From: Granulosicoccus sp.
GTDB lineage: Bacteria > Pseudomonadota > Gammaproteobacteria > Granulosicoccales > Granulosicoccaceae
NCBI GenBank assembly: GCA_023301795.1
Contig: JALZVU010000092.1
Location: 1 to 33,373 of the forward strand
Direction of reading: 5' to 3'
Length of the DNA: 33,373 bases
Within the stretch, counting starts at the first letter, position 1. Every line of letters starts with the position of its first letter. Shown one piece after another: positions 24,649 through 32,230 of this stretch. Below the pieces are notes generated by a model. That model did not search any database. It saw only the letters and a program-made list of their open reading frames with translations, and was not told where the DNA came from. Both the position numbers and the translations under genes were made by a program.

Positions 24649-25587
24649 TTACGCAGTTCCTATCCAGCGGTCGATCAGATGTCTGGCAATGGAGTCTGTG
24701 CGTGGCAGTTTGTAACCCTTGTCCTCATCTCCCCAGTTACCAAAGCTACGCAGCTGGTCACGGGTAAACCATTGGGCGTCGGCAAGCTCAGTCGGGTCAC
24801 ATTGAATCCGGGTGGTGGTGGCTTGCGCCTCAAAGCCCAACATGATTGATCGAGGAAATGGCCAAGGCTGGGATGCCACGTAACGTACGTTTGTCGTGTG
24901 AACGGAAGCCTCTTCGAGCACCTCTCTCCGAACCGCCATCTCAAGCGATTCTCCGGGTTCTACAAAACCTGCCAGAGTAGAGAAAACACCCTCTGGCCAG
25001 GCTGGGCTGCGACCAAGCAGGCACAGATCATCCGCGCCTGCTTCCTGGTAGGTGACCAGCATGATGACGGCTGGATCGGTACGCGGGAAGGCGATGTAAT
25101 CACACCCGCTGCAATGGCGGACGTGGCCACCGTTGGTCGAGCTCAACAGCTCGCCGCAGCGAACGCAGTAGCGGGTGTGCTGATTCCAATAGACCAGGCC
25201 GCGGGCGTAGGCCAGCAGCGAGCCGTCATCATCAGGTAGTAGTGGTCCGATGTTGCGAAGATCATTGAATGCACCAGATTGTTTGTTGCCATCTATATCG
25301 CAGGCGCAGCTGATGAGTTCTGTGCGCGCGGTTTCGTCCAGAGTGCTGACGTCTACGGCAAAGTACGCACGTTGATTATCAGTACCCAGAAAAACCTCGG
25401 GGTGGGTACTTGGCAGGGTCGCGTCGAGCATCAGTGCCTTTGGAGGTGCATCGCCTGTTGTTGTTAGCGATTTTCCTTCGTAAACAGGAATAAGGCGCGT
25501 GCTGTCCGCAACGCGCAACTGTTGTAGGGCTGTCGCGTCTTTGCGTAGATGGTCGGCGCGATCAATCGAGCTCTGGCTGTAGTGCAT
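24649..25587 (-). CDS. nudC: NADH pyrophosphatase / NAD-capped RNA decapping enzyme NudC
   Basis: A 312-residue NudC. The zinc ribbon is CVRCGELLSSTNGGHVRHCSGC; YIAFPRTDPAVIML follows; the Nudix box is GFVEPGESLEMAVRREVLEEASV; and the NudC-specific SQPWPFPRSIMLGF is intact. It hydrolyses NAD(H) and removes NAD caps from RNA. At 312 residues it is longer than the E. coli enzyme (about 257), the extra length being in the N-terminal half. The start ATG at 25587 is divergent from the MipA-like gene. It converges with the M48 gene, with a 56-bp spacer and no obvious terminator. Confidence 0.95.
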   Translation of the reverse strand: MHYSQSSIDRADHLRKDATALQQLRVADSTRLIPVYEGKSLTTTGDAPPKALMLDATLPSTHPEVFLGTDNQRAYFAVDVSTLDETARTELISCACDIDGNKQSGAFNDLRNIGPLLPDDDGSLLAYARGLVYWNQHTRYCVRCGELLSSTNGGHVRHCSGCDYIAFPRTDPAVIMLVTYQEAGADDLCLLGRSPAWPEGVFSTLAGFVEPGESLEMAVRREVLEEASVHTTNVRYVASQPWPFPRSIMLGFEAQATTTRIQCDPTELADAQWFTRDQLRSFGNWGDEDKGYKLPRTDSIARHLIDRWIGTA

Positions 25588-25769
25588 GAGTGGACGGATT
25601 CAATGGCAGATGCTGGTGAGTATACGTGCTGGCGGGTTAATTGCTCTGTTGTGGGTTCAGGTGTGTCGTCAGAGAGTGGTTCCATCGACTGCACGTTTTT
25701 CTTCCACGACAAGTATGATGACAAATTGTGTTTTACACCCTCGGATTTATCTCTTTTGATGGTACTAGC

Positions 25770-25775
25770 AGGAGG
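25770..25775 (+). promoter_or_regulatory. Shine-Dalgarno site fixing the MipA/OmpV start
   Basis: A full AGGAGG lies 7 nt before an in-frame GTG at 25783. It decides for a 326-residue protein over the longest frame from 25549, whose first 78 codons lack family features and overlap the 5' end of nudC. Confidence 0.8.
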
Positions 25776-25782
25776 CTTGTTT

Positions 25783-26763
25783 GTGTCGGATAACCTGAAG
25801 CATGGCGCTTTTTATACAGTCGTTCATCGTGCAATTTGCAGCAGGCGTTGGCTGATAGGTGGCTTGCTTATCGCCAATGTTGCTATGGCAGACGAGCAGG
25901 CTATCCCCGTTGATGATGATGCTGTTCCAGTAGTCAATCTGGACATTAACGTACCTTCCGAATCTGTAATAGCCAGGCCCCGATGGGAGTTGGGTGTGGG
26001 TGGTGGGTATTTTTCAGGGTTTGACTATCCTGCCTCGCGCGAGACCAACGAGCGTGCGATTGCCGTTCCGTTTTTTATCTATCGATCACCGCGGTTGCGT
26101 CTGGGTGACGGAGGTATTCGGGCGGTAGCTATCGAGCGGCCTCGATTGAAGCTGGATTTGTCGATTAGTGGTTCGCTCAATGCCAGCACACGAGAAAACA
26201 GTGTCAGGCAAGGAATGGACGATCTGGATTTCCTGTTCGAAATTGGTCCTCAGCTTGAAGTGCGCTTGTTTGACCGTAGTCTGGCGTCGGGTGCTCGGGT
26301 TCGTGGGCGACTAACCTCCGAGTTGCGTGCCGTGTTTTCCACCGATTTCAACTCTGTGGACGAGCAAGGTTTCGTCGCCGATGTTGGGCTGGGTGTAAAT
26401 GTGGCTAACGTGGCTGGCACGGGAATCGGTTTGCTGGCTGCTGTTGATGTCGTCTTTGCCACTGAGAAACTGCACGATTATTTCTATCAGGTTGATCAGG
26501 AGTTTGTGACTGCAACGCGCCCGGCCTTTGACGCAAGAGGAGGATTTCTTGAATCTTCACTCGTATTGGGTTTTGCGTTTAGTCCATTCACCGATGTTCG
26601 GGTTTTTACCGGTGTTATTCAGGGTTTTTTTGGTGGTGCCAGAAATGAGGATAGCCCCTTGTTTGAAGTCACACAGCAGACGCGAGTTGCCGTTGGGATT
26701 GTCTGGACGCTGTTGCGCAGTAAAACGATGGTTAACGTTGTGGATCTGGGACGCGACAATTGA
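25783..26763 (+). CDS. MipA/OmpV-family outer-membrane protein
   Basis: A 326-residue predicted outer-membrane beta-barrel. From the GTG at 25783 the protein has an N-terminal signal (basic CSRRW, hydrophobic LIGGLLIANVAMA, cleavage near ADEQ). The mature part starts with RPRWELGVGGGYFSGFDYPAS, the MipA/OmpV opening pattern, then IAVPFFIYRSPRLRLGDGGIRA, LKLDLSISGSLNAST, DLDFLFEIGPQLEVRLF and a strand-rich C terminus. Family members bind MltA and the peptidoglycan synthase, or act as porins, in other species; the role here is unknown. It lies 154 bp upstream of the imelysin operon. Confidence 0.85.
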   Translation: MSDNLKHGAFYTVVHRAICSRRWLIGGLLIANVAMADEQAIPVDDDAVPVVNLDINVPSESVIARPRWELGVGGGYFSGFDYPASRETNERAIAVPFFIYRSPRLRLGDGGIRAVAIERPRLKLDLSISGSLNASTRENSVRQGMDDLDFLFEIGPQLEVRLFDRSLASGARVRGRLTSELRAVFSTDFNSVDEQGFVADVGLGVNVANVAGTGIGLLAAVDVVFATEKLHDYFYQVDQEFVTATRPAFDARGGFLESSLVLGFAFSPFTDVRVFTGVIQGFFGGARNEDSPLFEVTQQTRVAVGIVWTLLRSKTMVNVVDLGRDN

Positions 26764-26863
26764 AGCGTTGAAGAGACCTGATGCCACGGTTTTCGTGAGC
26801 TGATGCCAGGCAGTAGCGTGCGCAGCACAAACGCTGTCGACTGTGGGCATGGATCTGTTTTAT

Positions 26864-26899
26864 TTGTTAGTATGATAATACGAACTATTCTTATTATCA
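26864..26899 (+). promoter_or_regulatory. Promoter with Fur-box-like inverted repeat for the imelysin operon
   Basis: TGATAAT (26873-26879) and ATTATCA (26893-26899) are exact reverse complements flanked by A/T-rich sequence, resembling the GATAATGATAATCATTATC type of Fur site although with a 13-nt centre. The match to consensus is partial. A possible -35 TTGTTA near 26864 and -10 TATTCT, about 16 nt apart, overlap the repeat. The gene's ATG is at 26918. Regulation by iron through Fur fits the downstream imelysin, but no binding is shown. Confidence 0.5.
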
Positions 26900-26917
26900 T
26901 TAGCAAATGGGCATATC

Positions 26918-28189
26918 ATGAGAAAACTATTATTGGCCTGTAGCGGATTGACTCTACTGGTGTCGGGTGTGCCGGCTTACGCGGACACAGATCTTGAACG
27001 CAGTGTTGTAGATACCTATGCAAACATTGCTGAAGCGGGCTATGGTGACTCACTCAGCTCCGCTATGGCTTTGCGTGAGGCTGTCAGCGAGCTGACCATG
27101 TCCCCCTCTGAGGCGTCATTGGCTGCAGCGCGCCAAGCGTGGCTTGAGGCGCGCAGGCCTTACCAGCAAACCGAGGTTTACCGATTTGGTAATGCCATAG
27201 TGGATGATTGGGAAGGTAAGGTAAATGCCTGGCCTCTGGACGAAGGGCTTATTGATTATGTCGACACCGCCTACGGTGATGATTCGGAGGACAATGAACT
27301 TTACACTGCCAATATCATATCCAACCCGTCCATTACTGTTAATGGACAGTTGATAGATGCCGCAACGATTACACCTACACTTTTGGGTGGCGAGTTGCAT
27401 GAGGCGGGCGGTATCGAGACCAACGTCGCCACTGGGTACCATGCTATCGAGTTTCTTCTCTGGGGGCAGGATCTCAACGGCGGTGAGGCCGGTGCGGGTG
27501 ATCGTGAGTACACTGATTACTCCATGGAAAATTGCACCAATGGCAACTGCGATCGACGTGCACAGTACCTTTCGGCAGCTACCGATCTACTTATTGAAGA
27601 CCTGACATTCATGGCTGAAGCCTGGACGAGTGGCGGTGAGGCTCGACAAGCTCTTGATTCAATGGGAACCAAAGGTGCACTCGGCGCGATGCTTACAGGT
27701 ATGGGATCTTTAAGCTACGGGGAGCTTGCCGGAGAGCGGATGCAGCTAGGCCTGATGTTGCATGATCCTGAAGAAGAGCATGATTGCTTCGCTGATAACA
27801 CCTCTTATTCACACTACTACGATGGTGTCGGTATTCAAAACGTTTTTTTGGGTCGGTACGAAGCATTGGACGGCCAGGTTGTCAGTGGTCCTTCACTGTT
27901 TGACCTGCTCGTTGAAACGGACAAGGCATTGGCTGATGAGCTAGCTGCTGATCTGCAAAGCAGCGTTGATGCACTTAAGGTTATGACGGACAGTCAGGAC
28001 AATGGTCAGGCCTATGACCAGCTGATTGCTGAAGGTAATGTCGAAGGCAATGCGATTGTTCAAAGTGCGATTGATGCGCTGATACATCAGACGCGTAACA
28101 TCGAACGTACCGTGGCTACTTTGGGTGTCGATAGTATATCGTTTGAAGGATCAGACTCTCTTGATGATCCGTCAGCCGTTTTCCAGTAG
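26918..28189 (+). CDS. Imelysin-family iron-regulated protein (IcmP-like), first paralogue
   Basis: A 423-residue exported protein. A signal peptide (MRKLLLACSGLTLLVSGVPAYA, about 22 residues) is followed by the imelysin fold: WPLDEGLIDYVDTAYG and the family motif GxHxxE as GYHAIE (His175, Glu178) in GYHAIEFLLWGQDLNGG. Similar proteins are Pseudomonas IcmP (PA4370) and cyanobacterial IrpA, which are induced by iron limitation; a peptidase role (M75) was proposed but is uncertain. It is the first gene of a four-gene locus with PA4370-4373-like order, preceded by a Fur-box-like repeat. A 188-bp gap carrying a stem-loop separates it from the next gene. Confidence 0.9.
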   Translation: MRKLLLACSGLTLLVSGVPAYADTDLERSVVDTYANIAEAGYGDSLSSAMALREAVSELTMSPSEASLAAARQAWLEARRPYQQTEVYRFGNAIVDDWEGKVNAWPLDEGLIDYVDTAYGDDSEDNELYTANIISNPSITVNGQLIDAATITPTLLGGELHEAGGIETNVATGYHAIEFLLWGQDLNGGEAGAGDREYTDYSMENCTNGNCDRRAQYLSAATDLLIEDLTFMAEAWTSGGEARQALDSMGTKGALGAMLTGMGSLSYGELAGERMQLGLMLHDPEEEHDCFADNTSYSHYYDGVGIQNVFLGRYEALDGQVVSGPSLFDLLVETDKALADELAADLQSSVDALKVMTDSQDNGQAYDQLIAEGNVEGNAIVQSAIDALIHQTRNIERTVATLGVDSISFEGSDSLDDPSAVFQ

Positions 28190-28241
28190 GCTTGGTTTTA
28201 TCCGAAGGGCACTTGCTTAACACTAGGATTAAGATCGGTAG

Positions 28242-28302
28242 GCTTGTGGAGGCGGGAATCCAGCTACGCAAACGAGTGGGTTCCCGTTTTCACGGGAACG
28301 AC
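28242..28302. repeat. REP-like extragenic element with hairpin
   Basis: The stretch holds GGCGGGAATCCAGC followed by a perfect 8-bp hairpin, GTTCCCGT (28280-28287) and ACGGGAAC (28292-28299) with a TTTC loop, then GACAAT. It is similar to the GGGAATCC/ATTCCCGC type of repetitive extragenic palindromes common in proteobacteria, in degenerate form. It sits between two genes of one locus, where it could reduce or stabilise downstream transcripts. I found no second copy in this window. Confidence 0.55.
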
Positions 28303-28318
28303 AATTTACAGTATTTCT

Positions 28319-28345
28319 AGTGCCATGAGTGCCATGAGTGTCATT
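28319..28345. repeat. Three tandem 9-bp repeats upstream of the di-heme oxidoreductase gene
   Basis: AGTGCCATG occurs at 28319-28327 and 28328-28336, and a degenerate copy AGTGTCATT at 28337-28345. The unit is a multiple of three but lies in non-coding DNA 32 bp before the start codon at 28378. It may be a slippage site that varies in copy number. Confidence 0.6.
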
Positions 28346-28377
28346 CGCCCCTATTCGATTATTTCAGCAGGTAACTG

Positions 28378-29904
28378 ATGTCTGACGCACGTTTGACGTT
28401 TTCAATTCGAAACGTTTGCCTGATCGCCGGTTCGCTATCGTGCTTACTGGCGATCGGCGCTTTTGCCAGTAACACGCCACACGTGTCGAATACTTCAAAG
28501 GCGCCGAATGCTATACCAGACGCTGTCTGGGGCGGTAATCAACGCGTACGCGATGTGCTGGTGCCAACCACGGACTTCACCAAGGCAGAAAAATTCGAGC
28601 TGATGCAGGGCGGGGCCGGTACGCAGCAGGTCAAGGCCGATCGTAACGCTTATTCCATGGAGAACGGCACCCTAGGCTTTGAAGGATTGCAGAGTTTCAA
28701 GCTTGGTAATGCGTTGTTCAATAAGTTCTGGGTAGCATCGCCTTCCTCTACACAGGCGTCAGATGGATTGGGTCCTTTTTACAATGCACGGGCGTGCCAG
28801 TCTTGTCATATTAAAGACGGCCGTGGGCAGCTTCCTGTCGTGGGGGAGAAGACGGCTTCATTGTTACTGCAACTGAAAAACGAAAATGCTGGTTGGGGTC
28901 CTGACCCTGCTTATGGTGGGCAGTTGCACACATCGGCAGTTCCCGGGGTCAAGGCTGAAGGGCTAGTCGACATTATTCACAAGGATAAATCCATTGTCCT
29001 GAACGGCGAGGATCCCGTGATCTTGAGAGCGCCGAGTTACCAATTCCGCGACCTGGCCTACGGGCAACTGGACGCCAACACACACATATCGGCTCGACTT
29101 GCGCCAGCGATGTCCGGTCTTGGTTTGCTGGAGGCGATTGATGCATCGCACATACTCGCGTATGCAGATCCTGATGACAGTGATGGGGACGGTATCTCAG
29201 GTCGAGCTAACTGGGAAGTGCGTGACGGGCAAGAACCTCAATTGGGTCGCTTTGGTCACAAGGCGTCGACGCACAGCGTGAGGTCGCAAAACGTACATGC
29301 CTTGTTTTCAGACATGGGATTGTCGAGCGCTGAATTTCCAGATCCGCAAGGCGATTGCGCATCGTTACAAACATTCTGTAATGATCTTCCACACGGTGAT
29401 CAAGCCCGGCTAGGTAAGGGTGAAGCCCCTGCCAAGATGGTAGATCTCATTACTTTCTACGCAAAGAATCTGGCTGTGCCGGCACGACGCGAAGTAGAGG
29501 GCTTGAGTGAATTGGCTGGTAAAGAGCTGTTCTATGGAAGCGGTTGCATTTCGTGCCACACCCCCAAGCATGTCACGGCAAGAGACGCCTCTCAAGATGA
29601 ATTACAGTTTCAGCTTATCTGGCCTTACACCGATTTGTTGTTGCACGATATGGGGGATGCACTGGCGGACAACGCAGGTGATGGCGCTGCAAACGGTCGA
29701 GAATGGCGCACAGCTCCTCTGTGGGGTATCGGACTTGCACAAGTGGTGAACCCCAATACCAGTTTCTTGCATGATGGTCGTGCACGTACTTTGCTCGAAG
29801 CTGTGTTGTGGCACGGTGGGGAAGCTCAGCCAGCGCAAGAGGCTGTGGTTGCGATGACTCCGTCAGAGCGTCAGCAGCTAGTTCTGTTTCTTGAATCCCT
29901 ATGA
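28378..29904 (+). CDS. Di-heme oxidoreductase (DUF1111 / thiol oxidoreductase-like)
   Basis: A 508-residue exported c-type cytochrome, PA4371-like. An N-terminal hydrophobic signal (about residues 10-30) is followed by heme motifs CQSCH (140-144) and CISCH (390-394), DSDGDGISGRANWEVRDG and the C-terminal WRTAPLWGIGL with FLHDGRARTLLEAVLWHGGEA. The di-heme fold resembles MauG/cytochrome c peroxidase relatives, and the protein is expected in the periplasm. In PA4370-4373-like loci it stands between imelysins and is likely a partner in iron handling (inference). Its stop overlaps the start of the second imelysin gene by 4 bp. Confidence 0.92.
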   Translation: MSDARLTFSIRNVCLIAGSLSCLLAIGAFASNTPHVSNTSKAPNAIPDAVWGGNQRVRDVLVPTTDFTKAEKFELMQGGAGTQQVKADRNAYSMENGTLGFEGLQSFKLGNALFNKFWVASPSSTQASDGLGPFYNARACQSCHIKDGRGQLPVVGEKTASLLLQLKNENAGWGPDPAYGGQLHTSAVPGVKAEGLVDIIHKDKSIVLNGEDPVILRAPSYQFRDLAYGQLDANTHISARLAPAMSGLGLLEAIDASHILAYADPDDSDGDGISGRANWEVRDGQEPQLGRFGHKASTHSVRSQNVHALFSDMGLSSAEFPDPQGDCASLQTFCNDLPHGDQARLGKGEAPAKMVDLITFYAKNLAVPARREVEGLSELAGKELFYGSGCISCHTPKHVTARDASQDELQFQLIWPYTDLLLHDMGDALADNAGDGAANGREWRTAPLWGIGLAQVVNPNTSFLHDGRARTLLEAVLWHGGEAQPAQEAVVAMTPSERQQLVLFLESL

Positions 29905-30989
29905 AGACCATGATGAAATTATCTTCAGTCTGTCTGTTTACAGCATCCGTGGTGTTTAGCTCTGTTCAAACGGCCAATGCGCAAAATGAGGGTTTCAGTG
30001 CGAACGCAAGGCTTGCGGTAGAGTTGGTCTATCGGCCTGGTTTTGAACAGTTCAGCGCCCATGCCAGTGCATTTTCGAAGCAGGTAAGCACCCTGTGTAA
30101 GGAGTCCTCCAGTGATACGTTCACAAGTACACGTAATAGCTTTGCCTCTTTCGTGTATGAATTCGGATTGGTGGAGTTTTACCGAACTGGCCCTATGCTT
30201 GCGGAGAATCGTCAAAACCGATTGTTCTACTGGCCAGACAAACGTCGAGTGGGTGAGCGTCAACTGCGCAATTTTTTGAATACTGACAATTTGGCACATC
30301 TGGAGTTGGCTGAATTTCAGCAAAAAAGTGTGGCGTTGCAAGGCTTTCCTGCAGCCGAGCGCTTGTTGTTTTCCAAAAGCTCAGAGCACGCTTTTAGTGG
30401 TGAAGGATCATCGAATAGCTGTGCTGCACTGCAATTGATCGCCCGGAACATGGATGACATGGCTCTTGGTCTGAGCAGTGCCTGGCAGATCGATGATGGT
30501 ATTGCGCAGCAGTACATGGCACCTGATGCAAGCGCCTCACAGTTTCGTTCACGCACTGAGGTACTGCGTAGTATCGTGACACAAATCAGTGTGGCCATCG
30601 ATAATGTCATGATGCGAAAAATCAAACCGATGCTGGATAATCAAGATACACCTGCGCGCTATGCCCCCTTGTGGAGAAGTGGTGCAACCGCTGCGATGCT
30701 GGCTGGAAATGTTGAATCCATTCGTGCGCTAGTCATTGATACAAAGCTGGCAGATGCCACCAATTTGGAAGACGAACTGGTGTTCGAGTTCAAAACGCTC
30801 GCGGGTGTTCTGGGCAAGCTGCAAGCACTGCCCTCTATGGTTGATGATTCTGGGGCCTTGTCCGAGGACGCTGAGTCCTTACTCAACGCTGCGCAAGCGA
30901 TACTTGGTGGAATTAGATCAACAGTGAATGAGCGATTTATGAGCAAACTTGATGTCAGGGCAGGCTTCAACAGCGATGATGGCGATTAA
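29901..30989 (+). CDS. Imelysin-family protein, second paralogue (variant motif)
   Basis: A 362-residue exported protein with an imelysin-like fold. The signal peptide ends near ANAQN (about residue 28). The equivalent of GxHxxE reads GFPAAE (148-153), so the His is replaced by Pro150 while Glu153 is kept; this is the PA4372-type subgroup. VYEFGLVEFYRTGPMLAENRQNRLFYWPDKR is typical of it. A metalloprotease role is therefore unlikely for this copy. It overlaps the di-heme gene by 4 bp and is followed after 5 nt by the DUF1513 gene, so translation is coupled. Confidence 0.88.
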   Translation: MKTMMKLSSVCLFTASVVFSSVQTANAQNEGFSANARLAVELVYRPGFEQFSAHASAFSKQVSTLCKESSSDTFTSTRNSFASFVYEFGLVEFYRTGPMLAENRQNRLFYWPDKRRVGERQLRNFLNTDNLAHLELAEFQQKSVALQGFPAAERLLFSKSSEHAFSGEGSSNSCAALQLIARNMDDMALGLSSAWQIDDGIAQQYMAPDASASQFRSRTEVLRSIVTQISVAIDNVMMRKIKPMLDNQDTPARYAPLWRSGATAAMLAGNVESIRALVIDTKLADATNLEDELVFEFKTLAGVLGKLQALPSMVDDSGALSEDAESLLNAAQAILGGIRSTVNERFMSKLDVRAGFNSDDGD

Positions 30990-30994
30990 CGCAA

Positions 30995-32230
30995 ATGTCG
31001 ATTTGTAGCATGCAACGCCGTGATGCATTAAAGCTGCTGACAGGTGTCGTTGCCAGTGCTGCACCCATTGGCGCAAGCAGTGGCGTTTTCGCACGTTCTG
31101 CTAAAAACGTGTACAGCACTGTTCGCTACGTGAGTGCTGCTCGAACCCTAGCAGGCATTGATTGCGGTGTTCTGCTGGATGAACAGGCGCGTATCATCCG
31201 AAAGATAACAGTGCCTGCTCGTGCGCATGGAGCTGCGGGTCATGACGGTATTGGCAAAGGGTGTTTGTTTGCACGACGTCCCGGTGGATACATGATTGCC
31301 TTCGATCTTGAAAGCTCTCAGGCAACTGAGCAGCGAAGCGATCGAGTGGTCGAGGCAATTGCTGGTCGGCATTTTTACGGGCATGGTGCATATAGCAGCT
31401 CAGGCGACTACCTGTATGCCACCGAAAATGACTACGAGCGTGCGCGAGGTGTTTTGGGCGTGTACGAGGTAGAAGCAGGATATCGTCGTGTTGCAGAGAT
31501 TGATGTTCTTGGCATCGGCCCGCACGATGTTATTCGTGTGCCAGGTACTGATCTGCTTGTGGTGGCAAACGGTGGGATTCGCACACACCCTGAGCACGGC
31601 CGGGATAAACTGAATATTGATTCTATGCAGCCCTCCATCGTACTGATCGAGGGTGCTAGTGGGCGAATCGTTGCTCGGCATGAGCTCGATGATGACCTGC
31701 ATCAGCTCTCATTGCGACATCTTGCGTGTTCGGATACAGCTCAGATCTGGTTTGCTGGCCAGTATGAGGGTGATGATGCGAGCATAAAAGCTGTCGCAGG
31801 CTCTTTGTCTATCGAACACAGTGTGCGCAGTTATAAGGGTGGACTATCTTCTCGTGGACTGCAGTTGCTGGATTTACCGGAGTTGCTACAGTTAAGAACA
31901 CAACATTATCTGACTTCAGTAGCGGTGGCCGGTACACAGGTGATTTTTTCATCTGCCAAAGGTGGTGTGGTTTTCAGTGTTGACATGCGCACCCGCGAAC
32001 TGACTAACAGCGTGTCTATTCTTGACTGTAGCGGTGTAGCCAGCCAGCATGCGACAAACGATTCTTCTAAAATTACAGTAGAGGGCGGTGAGCCATCTAC
32101 GAGTGATTTTCGGGTAAATGATTTCCTGGTGAGCAGCGGTACTGGGCAGATAACGCCTATAAGCAATGCTGAACTGGGCTCGTCAAACCTCTATAAACTC
32201 CAGTGGGATAATCATCTATATCGGCTTTAG
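30995..32230 (+). CDS. DUF1513 protein with Tat-type signal
   Basis: A 411-residue protein, PA4373-like, of the beta-propeller DUF1513 family found next to imelysins. The N terminus has MQRRDALKLLTGVVASAAPIG, a twin-arginine-like signal. Two starts compete: ATG at 30995 and ATG at 31010, neither with a good ribosome site; either suits coupling to the upstream stop 5 nt before 30995. Family segments include ARAHGAAGH, RRPGGYMIAFDLESSQ, FYGHGAYSSSGDYLYATENDYE, IGPHDVIRVPGTDLLVVANGGIRTHPEHGRDKLNIDSMQPSIVLIEG. Iron-related function is inferred from the locus. The end overlaps the convergent tgpA stop by 15 bp. Confidence 0.88.
   Translation: MSICSMQRRDALKLLTGVVASAAPIGASSGVFARSAKNVYSTVRYVSAARTLAGIDCGVLLDEQARIIRKITVPARAHGAAGHDGIGKGCLFARRPGGYMIAFDLESSQATEQRSDRVVEAIAGRHFYGHGAYSSSGDYLYATENDYERARGVLGVYEVEAGYRRVAEIDVLGIGPHDVIRVPGTDLLVVANGGIRTHPEHGRDKLNIDSMQPSIVLIEGASGRIVARHELDDDLHQLSLRHLACSDTAQIWFAGQYEGDDASIKAVAGSLSIEHSVRSYKGGLSSRGLQLLDLPELLQLRTQHYLTSVAVAGTQVIFSSAKGGVVFSVDMRTRELTNSVSILDCSGVASQHATNDSSKITVEGGEPSTSDFRVNDFLVSSGTGQITPISNAELGSSNLYKLQWDNHLYRL

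Noticed and set aside
25549-25782. In-frame 5' extension of the MipA/OmpV gene
   Set aside because: These 78 codons overlap the 5' end of nudC, show no family similarity, and a full AGGAGG sits 7 nt before the GTG at 25783, which gives a proper signal peptide.
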